Shown here in pieces: positions 1-13,871 of a stretch of 64,000 bases of DNA; the stretch's first letter is position 1; the number at the start of each line of letters is the position of its first letter. The stretch comes from Acephala macrosclerotiorum (Eukaryota; Ascomycota; Leotiomycetes; Helotiales; Mollisiaceae), in the NCBI GenBank assembly GCA_014904845.1, contig MU119465.1:1-64000 (forward strand), given 5' to 3'. The notes under the pieces were generated by a model. The model saw only the letters and a list, made by a program, of their open reading frames with translations. It searched no databases and was not told where the DNA came from. The position numbers were made by a program, and so were the translations under genes.

Positions 1-3000
1 TATTATTTTTAAATATTTAATTATAAATATAAAATTTAATAATAAATCGAAAAACGAATAATATATAATATTAGTATATAAAAAAAAAAAAAGTAATAAA
101 TAATATAAAGTAATTAATAAAATTAAAAAAATTGAATAAAATAAATTATAAATTAAATCGCAAAATAAATCGTAAAATAAATTATAAAATAAATTATAAA
201 ATAAATAAAAAAATATAAATAATTCTTTAAATTGATAATAATAAATCGAAAAAAATCGTAAAATTTAAATAAAATTGAAATTATTTTTTTTTTTTTTTTT
301 ATTTTACGTATTTTATTTGTTTTTTCGCTCGATATTTATTAATAATTTTCGCGTTTTAATTTTTACAATTTTTACAATTTTCGTAATTTAACAATTTTTA
401 TATTATTAAATAAAAAAATTTTATTTTATTATTATTATTATATATAATAAAATTAAAAATTATAATTATTTTTTATTTCGAACTATTGATATTTTTTCGA
501 TTTACGTTTATTTCACTTTTTTAAAATAATCGTTTTTTTATTTTAAGTATATTCTTTTTACAAAATTAAAAATTTTATTTTATTTTTACGATTATTAATA
601 AATTTTTAATATTTATAATTAAAAATCTATTGCAAATAATATAATTATAAATAAAATTTAATTCAATATAATTTAAAATAATACTAATATTAATTATTAA
701 AAATCAATTAATTATTTAATATAAATATTAAATAAAATAATAATAATATTAATATTTACAAAATATAATTTACAAATTCAACGTATTTTGATTTTTTATA
801 TTAGAATAATTTTACGCGATTCGATTAAAATTTTAATAATTGAAATAATTTCAATAAAACGATATATATAATTATTAATTATTTAGATTTTGAAAATATT
901 TATAATAGTATTCAAAATAAATATATAAAAATACTAAAAAAAAATTTCAATTGTAATATAAAATTTTTAATTAAACAAAAAAAGAAAATTAATCGAGAAA
1001 TTTATAAATAATTTATTAAAAAATACAATTTTAATTAAAAATTGTTTGCGATATTATAATTAAACGTTAAATAATAATATAAAATAAATAAATAAAAAAA
1101 TAAATATTTAAAAAAAGAAAATAAATAAATACGTTAAAAAAAAAAATAAATAACGATAATAATCTCGAGATAATAAATTTATTAAATTATAATAAAAATA
1201 ATAAAATATTAATATTAATTATTAAACGTAGATTTTTGTTTGTTTCGATATTAAAAATCGAATTATATATTAAAAAAAGTTTTATATATCAATTCAATTT
1301 CGATAATTTTAATAAAAGAAATCGAAATTTGAGTTTTTTAATATCTTTTTTAAAATACAACGAGCGAAAATAATACGAGTAAAATTAATCGATATTAGTA
1401 CTACGAGATATTTTATATTGAAAACTAATAATTATTCAGTTTTTTTTTTATTAAAATATACGCGTTTTTTTAGTATTTAAATTAATAAAAAAATTGAATA
1501 TATTAAATAAATTTTTAATTAGTATTAGTATTTTATTGTTTTAAAATATTGTAATTAAAATAAATTTAAAAGATATTAATACGAAAAACGTAAAATAATT
1601 AGAATTTATTAAAATTTGCGATTTAATTCATTGAAATATTTAAATAAAAAAAATGAGATTATATTTTGAAATAAATAACGAGATTAAAAATATTGAAAAA
1701 CGTGAAATTAAAAATTAAAATAATTTAATAAGTATTATAACGAAATAGAAATAAAAATTTTAAGAGATTAATATTAATATTGAGATATATTTAATTATAA
1801 AAAGCGATAATAATATATAAAAAAAAATTGTAATTATAAAATATTATTTTATTATTAAAAATAAAAATTCAATTAAACTCTACGTAATATTATAACGTAT
1901 TAAATAATTAAATAAAAACAAAAAAAGAATTATTGTACTAAAAATCAAAAAATGAATTATTATAACGAATTACGTTTTTATAATTAAAACGTAAAAGTGT
2001 ATATTGAGATAAAAAATTTCTCGTGATCGATTTTTGAAATTTATTTTCTGAAAATTAAAATCTTGGAATTTAATTTATTTTTATATTTATTTTTTTATAT
2101 AGTTCTAGAAATTAAAATATTAAAATTCTAATTCGTTTTTATATTTATTCTATTATTTATTTTATTATTCATTTTATTATTCAATTTTAAAAATTAAAAT
2201 ATTAAAATTTTAATTCGTTTTTATATTCGTTTTATTATTTATTTCATTATTTATTCTATTATCTATTCTTTAAAAATTAAAGTATTTAAATATATAAAAA
2301 ACGTAAATATTTTTTACACTAAAAAATTATATTATAATTTGCATTCGTAATATAATTATTTTGTCGTAATAAATAGTATATTTAATTTGTAGTTTTCTTT
2401 GTATTTAAAAATTTATATATTACGATATATAATAATTAAATTATATATATTATAAGATTATATAAAACAAATAACAATTTTTATCTATTTTTAAATTTTA
2501 ATATATTTAATATTTTTCGATCGCACATTTAATTCAATATAAAAAAAAAATATTATTAAAAAAAAAATAATATTCAAAAATTACAAAAATAAAAATTGTT
2601 TTTTAATACTAATAAAAATTATAATCATCAAATTAACGTCAAAATAGTACTTATAAAATTACGATAATATATTTATTATTTGTAGTATTGAACTAGTGAT
2701 TATTTATCGCCAGACTAACGATATCGTAATTTTTGTAGTTTTAAAAACAAATTAATAAAGTCGAATTAACGCTATAAACGATAAAAATAATTCGCTAATT
2801 TCTTAGTAAGAAAAATTTTTAATAATAACGTCGTACTAATAAATATTCGAATTGTCGATATAATTATTGTAATTCGATTTTAATAAAGTAATTTCAAATT
2901 AGATTTTTTTTTTATTAATATAATAATATTTATAAATAGTTCTATTTTTTTACGATTAAAATAATTTTTTTTTTAAATTAAAATATTCTTAAAATTATCG

Positions 3001-6000
3001 AATTTTATTTTTATTTTATTTATATTTTAAATATAAAATAGAAATAGTATATTTACGAAAACGATATAAAATATAATAATATTCGAAGATATATTTATTT
3101 GAATTGTTTTTTATAATAATATTGCTTTTTTATTAAATCGAATTTTGTAAACGCTAATTATTAATATATTTAATTGGATTTTATTGTTAATTTGTTATAG
3201 TACTCGAAATTGTAATTAATTAATAATTAATACTTTTGTAGTTTTATTGTTTAATATAATCTTTTGAAAATTTTTAAACGAATATCGATTTTTAAACGTA
3301 AATATTGAATTTTTATCGAATTATTATAATAATAAATTGAATATATTTTTTTGAATAATAATATAACGTGTAAATTAATTATTTAATATAATTATTATTT
3401 GAATATTATTAATTTTTTTAAATTCAATAAAATAAATTTTATTTGCGTTTTTTATTTTTATATTTATTAATAATTGATTGATTTTTTCAATTTTATTGTT
3501 TTTCGAGAAATTTTTTATATTTTTACATTTAATAAAAAAACTCTATTAATAAATCGTCGTAATATCGCGATCGATAATATATTGAACGTATTATTAAAAT
3601 TTAAAGTATATTTGTTATCGTTTTTTTATTGTATATTTTATTGATTAATAATTTGATTTATTATAAATATAATACTTTTTTTAATAAAATTTTTTTTGAT
3701 AATTATAATTCGTACGATAATTACTATTATTTCGAGATAGTTTTTTGTTTTTTTTATTGAGTCGAAAAAATCGAAAGATCGAAATTAGTTTATATTTACG
3801 TTTTTTATCGTATTTTTCATATGTTCGATCGATTTAATTTTGATTGATTTTATTATAATTTTTTTGATTTTTTTAGAAATTGTAATTAAAATTATTATTA
3901 TATTATTATACTTTTTGTAAATATATTATAATACCGATTATTGATCGTAGTTTTGTATATACACTTTCGAATGTATTTATAAGTTTATAAAGTGTAAAAT
4001 TGCACTTTTTAATATTTTAATAAACGTTAATAATTTGATCTCGAAAATTGTATTTTATATAATATTTACTAAATAAACCACGTTAAATTTATTGAAATTA
4101 ATCGAAAAATAATTGAAAATACTTTAATTTAATTTTCGATTAATTAGTAATAATAATTCGTAGTAATGTAATTTCTTTTTATAAGAATATATACAATTGT
4201 CGATTTTTGTTCGTTTTGAAATATATTTGAATTATATTTATTATTACTATAAAACTATAATTTTTTCTTATTATTTTATCGTAATAAAATAAATTTATAC
4301 GTTTTGTAAATATAATAAAAAATATTTTATTATATTGATTTTCTAGTAATTTAATTTTAAAATAATAATTATAAAAAATTTATAATTTAATATTAAAAAT
4401 ATTAAACAATTTTTCATTGTACTTTTTATTATTATTAATATATATTTTTATTAAATTTGTAAACAATTTAATCGACGTATTTTGTAATAATTGAAAATTA
4501 TTATATTGAAAATTGTCGTTTAATTAAATATTTCAATTAAAGTTTATACTTTTTTAATTTCGTAGATTGTTTTGTTAATATATTAATTAGTAAAATTATT
4601 GATTTAAAAATTGAATATTTTGAAATTAAACGTTTAAAAGTTAAAAATTTTATATTAATAAAAATAAATTATTTTAAAAAGTAATATTCGTTTTACGAAT
4701 AAATTTTATTTAAATATTGTTTGAATAATATTAAAAATAGAACTTTTTTCTTTTTATTTAAATGTTTATTTTTTTTTAATTTATTTATAATATTTTTTTT
4801 TATTAATAATTTTTTTTAATTTCTCGATAATAAATTGTTTATTTTTAACGATATAAACTTTATAAACTTGTAAAAAGTTTTTGAATTTTCGAACGAATTT
4901 TTTATTTATTAATATTAATATTTTTTTAATAAATTTTTAGAAATTTTTTTTAAAATATTTTTAAAAAAAGTTGTCAATACATTTTTTTCTCTTATAAAAT
5001 TTTATTATATATAGAATGTATTTATTAATTTATTTTTTTTTGATATTATTTTTTATAAAATCAAATTTTTTTTTTATTTCGTTTTATTATATTTATATTT
5101 TGATTTTTTCGATTTTTCGATTATTTTAATTATTATTTGTATTTCGTTTAATTAAGTAAAAAAGTATAATTCTCGAGAATATCGAAATATTTTCGTAGTT
5201 TTCGATTAAATAATAAATATATAAATATATTTTGTCGATAATTTTATTTATTAATATATAAATATTTTAAACGTTTTACAAAGTCTTTACAAATATTTTA
5301 TAAGAATTCTATAAATATTTTACAAATAATTAATTTTGTAAACGATTTAAAGCGAATAATAAAACGAATAAAAAAGTAAATAAACGTAAACGTTTCATAT
5401 AATTATTAAATAATACAATTGTATAATCGATCGATTAATTTAAAACTGTAAAAAATAAATAAATTCGATCGAAATAAAAAAAAAATTAAATATCGTTTTG
5501 AACGAAATTTGAAATCGAATAACGTTTTTCGTCGAGTATAAATAATTACTATTTTTTTCGAGTTTACAAATAATTTTACTTTGTATAATAAATACAAACT
5601 TGAATTGATTATTTAAAAATACGAATTTTTCTACAATTGATTTTTTTAAATCTTTAAAAATCGAGAAAACGCTAAAATCTCGTTTTTACGAAAAAAACAA
5701 TAAAATCTTTTTATAATTCGATAATATTCAAAAGTATAATATCGATTTTTTTTAATATTATTTTATATCGAAATTTACATTTCGCAATTCAATTTCTTCT
5801 AAGTAAATTCTTATTAATTCGTGATTAAAAACAATTATTAATCAATATTAATATTATTAAAAATACTAATAATTACTAATAACGATTAATCGAACGCACG
5901 TAAAAAAATTTTTAGATTCTAATATACGTATTTATTTATAATTGATTCAAATTATTTAAAAAGCGAAACTCGAAATATAAAAATTCTATTTCGAAAATAA

Positions 6001-8700
6001 AAATAAAATAATACTAATTATATGCGATTTCAAATAACACGTAAATATTATATAATATTTATTTCAATATTCAAATTTTTTAATTTATTTTTTTTTATTT
6101 TATTTTTTATATTAATTAAATTTAAAAAATCTATTATTAATATTAAGAAATATTATAATATATATATATTTATATTAAAAAAATATAAAATTATTATTAT
6201 TTTATTATAATTTAATATTATTTTATTTTAATTAATTTACGAATTTTAATTAAATAACGTACGATTAATAATTGATTATATATATAATATAAACGATATT
6301 TAGAAATTAAATATTGTTTTTTTCAATATTTTGAATTTTATTAATCGTATTAAAATTTTAAATACTATTTACAATATTTACAAATATTCGTTTATTAAAT
6401 AATTTTATCGAATTTATTATATAACGTTTTATAAGAATTTCAATTTATATTTTAAAAACAATAAAAAATAAATTAAAATTATAAAAATACAATTATTTAA
6501 AATTTACGAATTATATATTAAAAAAAAAATTTCGATTTATTTAAATTTATTTTAATATTCGTTTTTAATTTATAAATATTTTTATTATTTTTTATTATAA
6601 ATAAAAAATATTAATAAAAAATCAAATTTAATTTTCGTGAATTTTTATCGTTTTTATTTTTATTTGTTTAATTAAATCGTTTATTGATTTAAAAATTGTA
6701 ATAATTTTTATTTTATAAAAAATTTTTAAATAAATAAAAAAAATATATATTTTATTATTTTTTTTTAAAAAGATTAATATGTTGAAATTTTATTATTAAT
6801 GAACTTTTTTTAATAAATTTTTTTTTTATATAATACGTATTTCTTTCTCGTTATTTAATTTTTATAAATAAATTTTAAATTGTAATTATTATTTTATTGA
6901 TTTTCTAGAAATTATTTTTTTTATTTCGTTACTTTTTTTCAATTTATTAAATTTTATTAAAACGATAAAATTAATTAATCTTTTTATGAAAAAAAAATTA
7001 AATATATTTTAAAATTTAAATTTATTATACGTTGAATTTTTTTTTTTTGAAAAGTTTTAAATAATTTATTCGCGATTTAACGATTTTAAAAAAACGATAA
7101 ATTAATTATTTCGATTTTCTAAAAAAATTATTTGAATAAATTTTTTTCTTAGTATTAAAAAACGAATTTTAATTAAAAATCTTTTGAATTAAATTTAATT
7201 AAATATTGTAAAAAAAAAATTCTAAAAATTAAAATTATATATTTATAAAATAAAAATTTTTATCGATTGAAAATACGATAAAAATTTCAAAAATTTTATT
7301 TTTTTTATTTTATTTTTTGTAAATTTAATATTTATTAATATTAATAATATTATTTACGAAAAATTTAAAAAAAATTTATAACAAATTTCGAATTTTTTTT
7401 AAAAATCGATTTCGAGAATTTTTTAACGACGAATTTTTTTTCAATATAATTTATTATACGAAATTTTTAAATTATTTTATTATTCGATATAAAATTTTCT
7501 AATAATTAAATTATTAAAACTCGTTCAATAATAAATATTTGTATACTTATTAATAAAAACAAATTATAATTCAAATTAAATTAATTTTTCAATATTTTAA
7601 AATAAAAAAAAAAAAAAAAATTTTAATAATAAATTTTTTTTAAATATAAAATTAAAAAATTAATAATATTTATAAAAAATAATTAAAAATATTTAATTAT
7701 TTCTAATAATAAATTTGAGTTTAAAATTTGTTTATTTTTTTTTTCTTTTTATTAAATTTTAAAAAAAAAGAAAAACAAATTATAAAAAAATTTAACGTTG
7801 ATAAAAATATTAAAAAAATTGTTAGATTTTTAAAAAAAAAACAATAATAATTTGAAAAATTTCGAACTTTAAATTCTTTGTTTAAAGTAAATTTTTTTTT
7901 TTTTTTTCAGTTTTTTTTCTTCGAGACTTGAAACGAATTCGTTATATAAAAAAACGATTGTAATAAAACTATATATTCTCTCTTTAAAAATTCTTGTAAA
8001 TAATTAGTTTCGAGAGTAGTACTAATTACGTATTTTTTAGTATATAAAAAACTTTTATTTACTATAGATTAATTAATCATTTTTTTATTTTTATTTTTAT
8101 ATTATTAATTGATTAATTAATTTACGAATTACGAATTATTTCGAATAAATTTAATCTATTGATTAAAACGAATTAATTTACGATTGAGTTTTTTTACTTT
8201 GTATTTTATTATTTTTTTATAATAATAAAATAATATAAAAATATTATTTTTTATTTATTTTTTATTAAAATATTAAATTATATTAAAATAGTATTAAAAT
8301 AATATTTATTATATATTTATAAAATAAATTTTCAATTTATTTTTTAATATAATTTATATTTTAATAAAAAAATAATTATTTTTATAAATTTAATTTAAAT
8401 TAATAAAAACTTTTAAAAAAACTTTTTAAAATTATTAATATTATTAATAATAAATTAAAAACGAAATAAATAAATAATTTAAATAATTTATTAATTGATT
8501 ATAAAAAATATATATATAAATATATTTTTAAATTTAAAAATTAAAACGAGTTTTTAATTATTAATAAATAAATAAAAATAATTATAAAATTTTTATTTTT
8601 ATTATTATTTTATATTATATTAAATAATAATAAAATATTTTAAATATTATAAAATATGAAATTCTTTTATTTTATTTAATTATTTTTTGATTTTTCGATT
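1..8700. repeat. AT-rich, RIP-like isochore without readable genes
   Basis: The block is almost entirely A and T with many homopolymer runs. Most remaining C and G sit in CpG (TCGA, ACGA, ACGT), which fits loss of C in other contexts, above all CpA, as RIP does to repeats in ascomycetes. The only open frames of 60 codons or more are low-complexity Ile/Lys/Phe/Asn strings (5406-5597, 6022-6210) with no recognisable motif. I take it to be one or more transposon copies mutated past recognition, but I could not identify the element type. It runs off the left window edge. Confidence 0.8.
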
Positions 8701-8917
8701 TTTCGAAAGTTATATATTTCGATTATATAGTGTGCCGTAAACTGCGGCTGCTTTTGTAAGGCTCTAGAAGTTCTGGATGGGAGGGATTGAAAGAGGAGAG
8801 ATGGTTGCTATTGTGATTTAATGTAAAAACGATGTTTTGACTGTTTTTCGAAAACATCGATTTTTCGATTTTTCGAAAGTTGCACACCTCGACCACATGG
8901 TGTGCCGTAGACTGCAA
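8687..8917 (+). repeat. Direct repeat at the isochore edge, left copy RIP-mutated
   Basis: A roughly 60-bp unit occurs at about 8687-8745 and again at about 8858-8917, offset by 170 bp. Both contain GATTTTTCGAAAGTT and GTGTGCCGTA. Between these, the right copy reads GCACACCTCGACCACATGG where the left copy reads ATATATTTCGATTATATAG. Every difference there is a C-to-T or G-to-A transition and the CpG is kept. The left copy thus looks like a mutated version of the right one, and the isochore boundary falls inside the repeat. Confidence 0.75.
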
Positions 8918-9368
8918 CATTTGCGTCTCAACGTCGAGTAAACCTCATTTCATTGACATTTCTCGAAAATCTCGACTTTTATCATTAAATCACATAAACT
9001 CAATAATCTCTAACAATGCTTCCATATGATCGTGCGAAGCCGTTAAAGGTAGTTGTAAAATAGCGAGTCTAGTGCCGATAGTTCTGCTTCTTAAACATCA
9101 CCTAAAGAGAGAATTGAAGATACGTGCAGTTAGCTGAATGAGAGCTTTCTAAGGATGTTCCACATTTTCGAGATGATCGGGCAGTTCTTTGCATCACATC
9201 GAAAATGGAGGAAAAGTGCTGGGTGAGGGAATATGCAAGCTAAATACAGCTACGTCCTTTAGAGCTATGATAGATTTGACTGCTGATTGGTTGCTTTTGG
9301 GAGATACTTGAATACAACGATGAACTCGACCAAAGGAAGTCGAAGATTCTACTCCTCGATGATTAAGG
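8918..9368. other. Intergenic stretch of normal composition
   Basis: Between the isochore edge and the 3' end of the next gene. I see no coding pattern or RNA gene here. Confidence 0.5.
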
Positions 9369-11389
9369 TCAAATATCAACAACATCTCGCTTGCCCATAG
9401 CTCCAACTTCGAAGGACAATTCTGCCATCAAATCGAAGCCAGAAAGCAAGAAAGGCAATGAGATTGGCCAGAACGCAATACACCCCACGAAGTAGCTTTG
9501 CAACATCCACATTGAGGACCCTATCAGTGGCTCATCATGCATCAAACTGCTCAAGACGCTATACGCCGCAGCATCTGCCCAGGAACTAATCCTGCATGCG
9601 CAAACATCACAACACTCGTCGCGGCAAGCCCACAGTGCGGCGCGCCGTAATCCCACCCCGAGACTTGCTGGTCTCCCAAACTTTCCCACTGTTACACTTC
9701 GTGGGAGGCCTGCTATAGCGTGTACCTGCTCAGGCTCCTTGCTGGCCATCACTTTGTTGAAACGAGGGGCACACTTTGCGCACAAATCTGGTCTGTCGAC
9801 TCCAGGAGTACCAAACAACTCAGTTGCTGAAACTAGTACCAAATACTTTTCAAAGGGTCGAGGGACAAGGTCGGATTCATCTGATTTCATCGCTCGCGTC
9901 CACTCGTCGCCCACGTCCTGATGCAGCTCATAGCCCTTGAGCATCACATCCTTTGATGAAAGCCCAAGAAGGGCTTTAGCTTCGGGATGTTTCGAATGTT
10001 TCAACTGTCGCATATATTTGACACATCGTTCCCAAACCCGATACCGCGTACCGAATGGACCCCAAGGGCCTGCTCCCATGCACGCAGCATATCCAAAAGG
10101 AGGGATCTCATCCTCACCAAATATGATCAAGGAGTGAAGGAAATACTCTGCAGTTGCCTCATATGCGGCTATCGCATAAGCTGCATGTATTCCATACTTC
10201 GCGACGCCAGCAGCTTCAACGTAAGGAACAGTGGCAACACGGTTCGAGCATCCGACATCAAACAGGAGATCCTGGCATTGAAGGAGGACCATCCCAGTTA
10301 CCATACCGGTCTTGCTATTGTTGTAGTCCCTATCATATGCAAACGGAACGAGAGCAGCACAGTCGGCGGTCAAGTAGGAAGTCCAATCTTTTGGAGAGAC
10401 ATCAGCGGGTCCTAGATTGAACGGACCATGGTTCTCTGCAGCCCAACGGTTCTGGATCGGGCGAATATAATTTTGGAGATCGTAGTTGAGCATCCCGATG
10501 AGCGCTGCTCCTTGAAGCTTGGTGCCAACAGCGCGAGTATGCAGTGCGGCAGACTCGAATCCACTCTGAAACCCAGAATGGTTGTCATCGTTGTCCAAAT
10601 CGAAATCGATGGTTCCAAGAAGCTGCAGTCGCACTAGTTCAGGGGCATCTTGGGCTGGAGTGACTTTCATCTGGATTCTGCACCAGACATCCTTGAGTCA
10701 GTATACTTTTTTCAGACATATCAGGAGTTATTCGAGAGCCAAATGCCTGCTTCTAGCATTATAGCGAGTGAAACTCGCGAAAACTACCAGAAGAGGAAAT
10801 ATGGCTCAAGGAAGCCGACTTACCCGATCCAGCCCATTGCCACGCAAGGAGGTATGCCTCTGGAATAGCCCGCATCGCTCCAGGCAGGATTTCTGAGGAA
10901 TGCCATGTACTCTTCATTGACTCTCCAGGCATTTCCACCGAGAGACTTCGGCCCAACGCAATAAAGGCTGTCGTATGCTGCTTTAGATCCTACGGACATT
11001 CTGACATCCACTGACTTTTTGTCTCTGGTGCTCATTTTTAGTCGGTCATAGACATTTGCTGCCACACCCACGTCTTCGACCAGACTCGAATGAAGCCCCA
11101 TTTTTGGTGCAACTTCTACCAGAAATCTCCAAGCGGAGATGAATCCGTCTTTGCTGCATTTATCTCTCACTAGTTTCGTAAGCAGCTGGTTCCGTTCCTC
11201 AATAGGCAATATTTCGATTTTAAATGGCAATCCCATCTCTTTCTGGACAGCCGCTTCTAGCCTCTCTTGATCTCCAATCTCAACGTCCGTAGTTTCGTGA
11301 ATAGCACGTGTGACAGTATCCAGGCCCTTGGCAAAGTTTAGCCCGAGGTCTTGCAGGCTAAGGTTCATCATCTCCAAAGTATCTGACAT
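9369..11389 (-). CDS. Hypothetical protein with Cys cluster and C-terminal membrane segment
   Basis: Two exons, 10824-11389 and 9369-10677, give 624 residues. The intron (10678-10823) has a GTAAGT donor and a GTGCAG acceptor and joins the frames as ...MGWIG/IQMKV.... I do not recognise the family. The N-terminal third is mixed polar helix-like sequence. The centre is rich in Ala and aromatic residues. A Cys-rich stretch (CRDECCDVCACR) lies about 90 residues before the end. A hydrophobic segment (YFVGCIAFWPISLPFLL) near the C terminus looks like one membrane anchor. The start is the first Met of the long first exon. The gene is divergent from the broken P450 and shares its 0.57-kb upstream region. 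It is the first gene beside the AT-rich block yet stays open throughout. Function unknown. Confidence 0.7.
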
Positions 11390-11957
11390 CTTGAAGGAAG
11401 CGCTTTCTGCCTTTGATGTCTTCGGGCGAGTATGTAGACTGCAGAGTGTGAAATGGGACTGGTCTTTTCGAGAAAGTCGGAAAGCTCAAACTGCAGGAGT
11501 TCAGTAATGAACTAAAGATTCAGAAAGGGTTGGGAGGGGTATTTCTTTTTGGCCTATTCTCTCCCACGCTGAACTTAAAGGCAAGCACTGTTGCGAAAGA
11601 AAATCTCATATTTTTCGAAAGATTTCGCCTTTTATAATGGGATTCAAGAGGGAGGAATCGATTCATAGAATGATTTCATTCACGCAAGCGCGAATTGTGA
11701 CCCAGAGGGTACATTGTCCTGTGGTGAATCATTAATTAGAAGCACCAAGTATGAGTCGGGAATTGAACTTGTCTATATAGAGACTTTCCTTCTTCTCGAC
11801 CCTCATCATCTTCTATCAGCGACTTGACTCCATCGACTTGACCTCATCCCACTATACTCTTTGCAACCCAACAGCGCCGACTACAGAAATTCTCTGCTCC
11901 CATCATCTCCTCAACTACCCCCACTTTCTCAACCCACGAAATCACGTCGAACTTCTA
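11390..11957. promoter_or_regulatory. Shared divergent promoter region
   Basis: It separates the start of the orphan gene (minus strand) from the P450 remnant (plus strand). A TATA-like TATATA at 11774-11779 is followed by a pyrimidine-rich stretch, a plausible core promoter for the P450 side. Nothing else is recognisable. Confidence 0.35.
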
Positions 11958-13871
11958 AAATGACATCACACCTGAATGCCTACATGCTTGCGATTACTCT
12001 AGGATTTTTTTTCCCACTGGACATACTTCATTTATGGAGAGCACCACATGCAAGCTCCACTTTACGGCTGTCTATTCCTTGTCAGCATCCCAGCACTTTA
12101 CTTCCTCGAATTAAACCTCTACAGCAATGATCATTCGCAAGCTATCAGAACTGGATTGCAGACTATTGCGGGATATCTCTTGGCTTTATTCATTAGCATG
12201 ACAGTTTACCGAGTTTTCTTTCATCGTCTGCGTCACTTCAAGGGCCCACTGGGTGCCCGGATTTCGAAGATCTGGCATACCTGGCACGTCCGACATTCGC
12301 AGAACCATTTGGTCTTGGACCGGTTGTACCGCGAGTATGGTACATTTGTCAGAACAGGTGCGCCAACCTGTTGATCTTAACCTGTATGGTTACATTCTGA
12401 CCATGTTGGGACTAGGTCCCGAGGAGCTTACGATCTTTGACCCAGAAGCGCTGTGGGCGATGAACGCTTCTGGGAGTGCTTTTCGCCGCCCTGACTGGTA
12501 TGATTTGCCTGCCCCATTGAAGAGCATAGCCAATATATGAGATGTGGCTATTCATGACCAAAGAAGACGTATCTGGGAGCAAGCATTCAGCTTAAAAGGT
12601 GCGTCGTATTGCTGTTTACTCCTTCCACGGTCCTCGAACCCCCTTGCTGAAAGGTGTGATAGCTGTACGCAACTACGAAAGCCGAATCACGAAGTATGGC
12701 GAACAGCTCGACGAACAGCTTCTGACAGCAAATGGAGAGCCCGTCAACATGTACAATTATTTCAGCTTCTACACTTCTGATGTGATGAGCGATCTCGCCT
12801 TCAAGAAGTCTTTCAACAATCTGCAGAAAAAGAGCTTTCATCCTTCGGTTCAGGGCGTCCGCGATTTTATGAGTGTATTCGGCACGACGAGTCCAATACC
12901 TTGGTTCGTTCGTTTGGGTAGTGTGATATTAAGACGGCTCAATGGATGGAAATCATTCATCGACTTCACGAAACAGAGTGTGAACGAGCGGATTATGAAA
13001 GAACCGCCAGAGCCAGATGTTTCCTCCTATTTGATTGCCGCCTCTATGGAAACGGGTACTCTTGAAGAAGATCTCGACTTCCTCGAAGGAGATGCGTTGG
13101 TTCTGCTCATCGTTGGCAGCGACTCATTGGCAACAACGTTGATTAATACTTTCGCAAATCTCTGCCGCTACCCAGCGTACCAACACAAGATCCGCCAAGA
13201 GCTTGAAAGCATCTCATCAATTTCGGATTTCGACGCTGTCCTTGAACTTCTAATTCTTGGAAGCATCATCAAAGAAACCCTCAGACTTTGGCCACCTGTC
13301 CCCACTGGCTCAGGTAGAATTGTTCCAGAAGGGGGCCTTACACTTGTTGGGAGATATATTCCCGCTGGCACCAAAATCTTCACACCGAGATATACTATTG
13401 CGAGAAGTGAGTGCTCGCACCTCTGAAACATTATCGGGCGCAACTAATGAGATAACTTTCAGTGGAAAGTTGCTTTGAGCGCGCGGATGAGTTTATTCCA
13501 GAGAGATGGACTACCAAGCCCGAGATGGTCAAGAATCGACACGGCTACTCCCCATTTTCTATTGGTGAGAAACTGCCATCCTGCATTCTCACTCCCCCTT
13601 ACATGATCACACCTCAACGTACACTTCTATGAAGTATGCTTTTTCAACTGACCTTTCAGCTTTTCTTTCGTCTTTAGGTCGTTACTCCTGCGTCGGACAA
13701 CGCCTCGCCATGAGGAACATCTCCTATGTCATCGCCCTGCTCGTCTCGAAATATGATATTGAATTTGCACCACACGACGATGGAACACGTGTGATTCGCG
13801 ACATGCAAGACAACTTTACCATGAATCCCGGACACCTTGATCTTGTTTTCAAACGGCGAGATTATGAGTAG
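11958..13871 (+). pseudogene. Cytochrome P450 monooxygenase, disabled
   Basis: Exons at about 11958-12357, 12416-12598, 12654-13406, 13463-13564 and 13678-13871 give a microsomal P450. It has an N-terminal membrane anchor, an I-helix GSDSLATT, a KETLR (ExxR) motif and a heme-binding FSIGRYSCVG with its Cys ligand; the heme motif spans the last intron. Four introns have clean GT...AG borders (12358-12415, 12599-12653, 13407-13462, 13565-13677). Two lesions are visible. First, a T8 run at about 12005-12012 puts the start MTSHLNAY out of frame with the HWTYFIYGEHH region. Second, an in-frame TGA at 12538-12540 stands where family members have Arg before the DxxxHxxRRRxW motif, and reading continues in the same frame after it. 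A start at ATG 12048 would bypass the frameshift but not the stop. The substrate is unknown. A sequencing error or an unannotated short intron is the main alternative. Confidence 0.8.

Noticed and set aside
5406..6210. Open frames of about 60 codons in the left AT-rich block, and one at 34293-34565 inside the copia element
   Set aside because: They consist of Ile, Lys, Asn, Phe and Tyr codons expected from random A+T sequence and have no clear motif; at most they are remnants.
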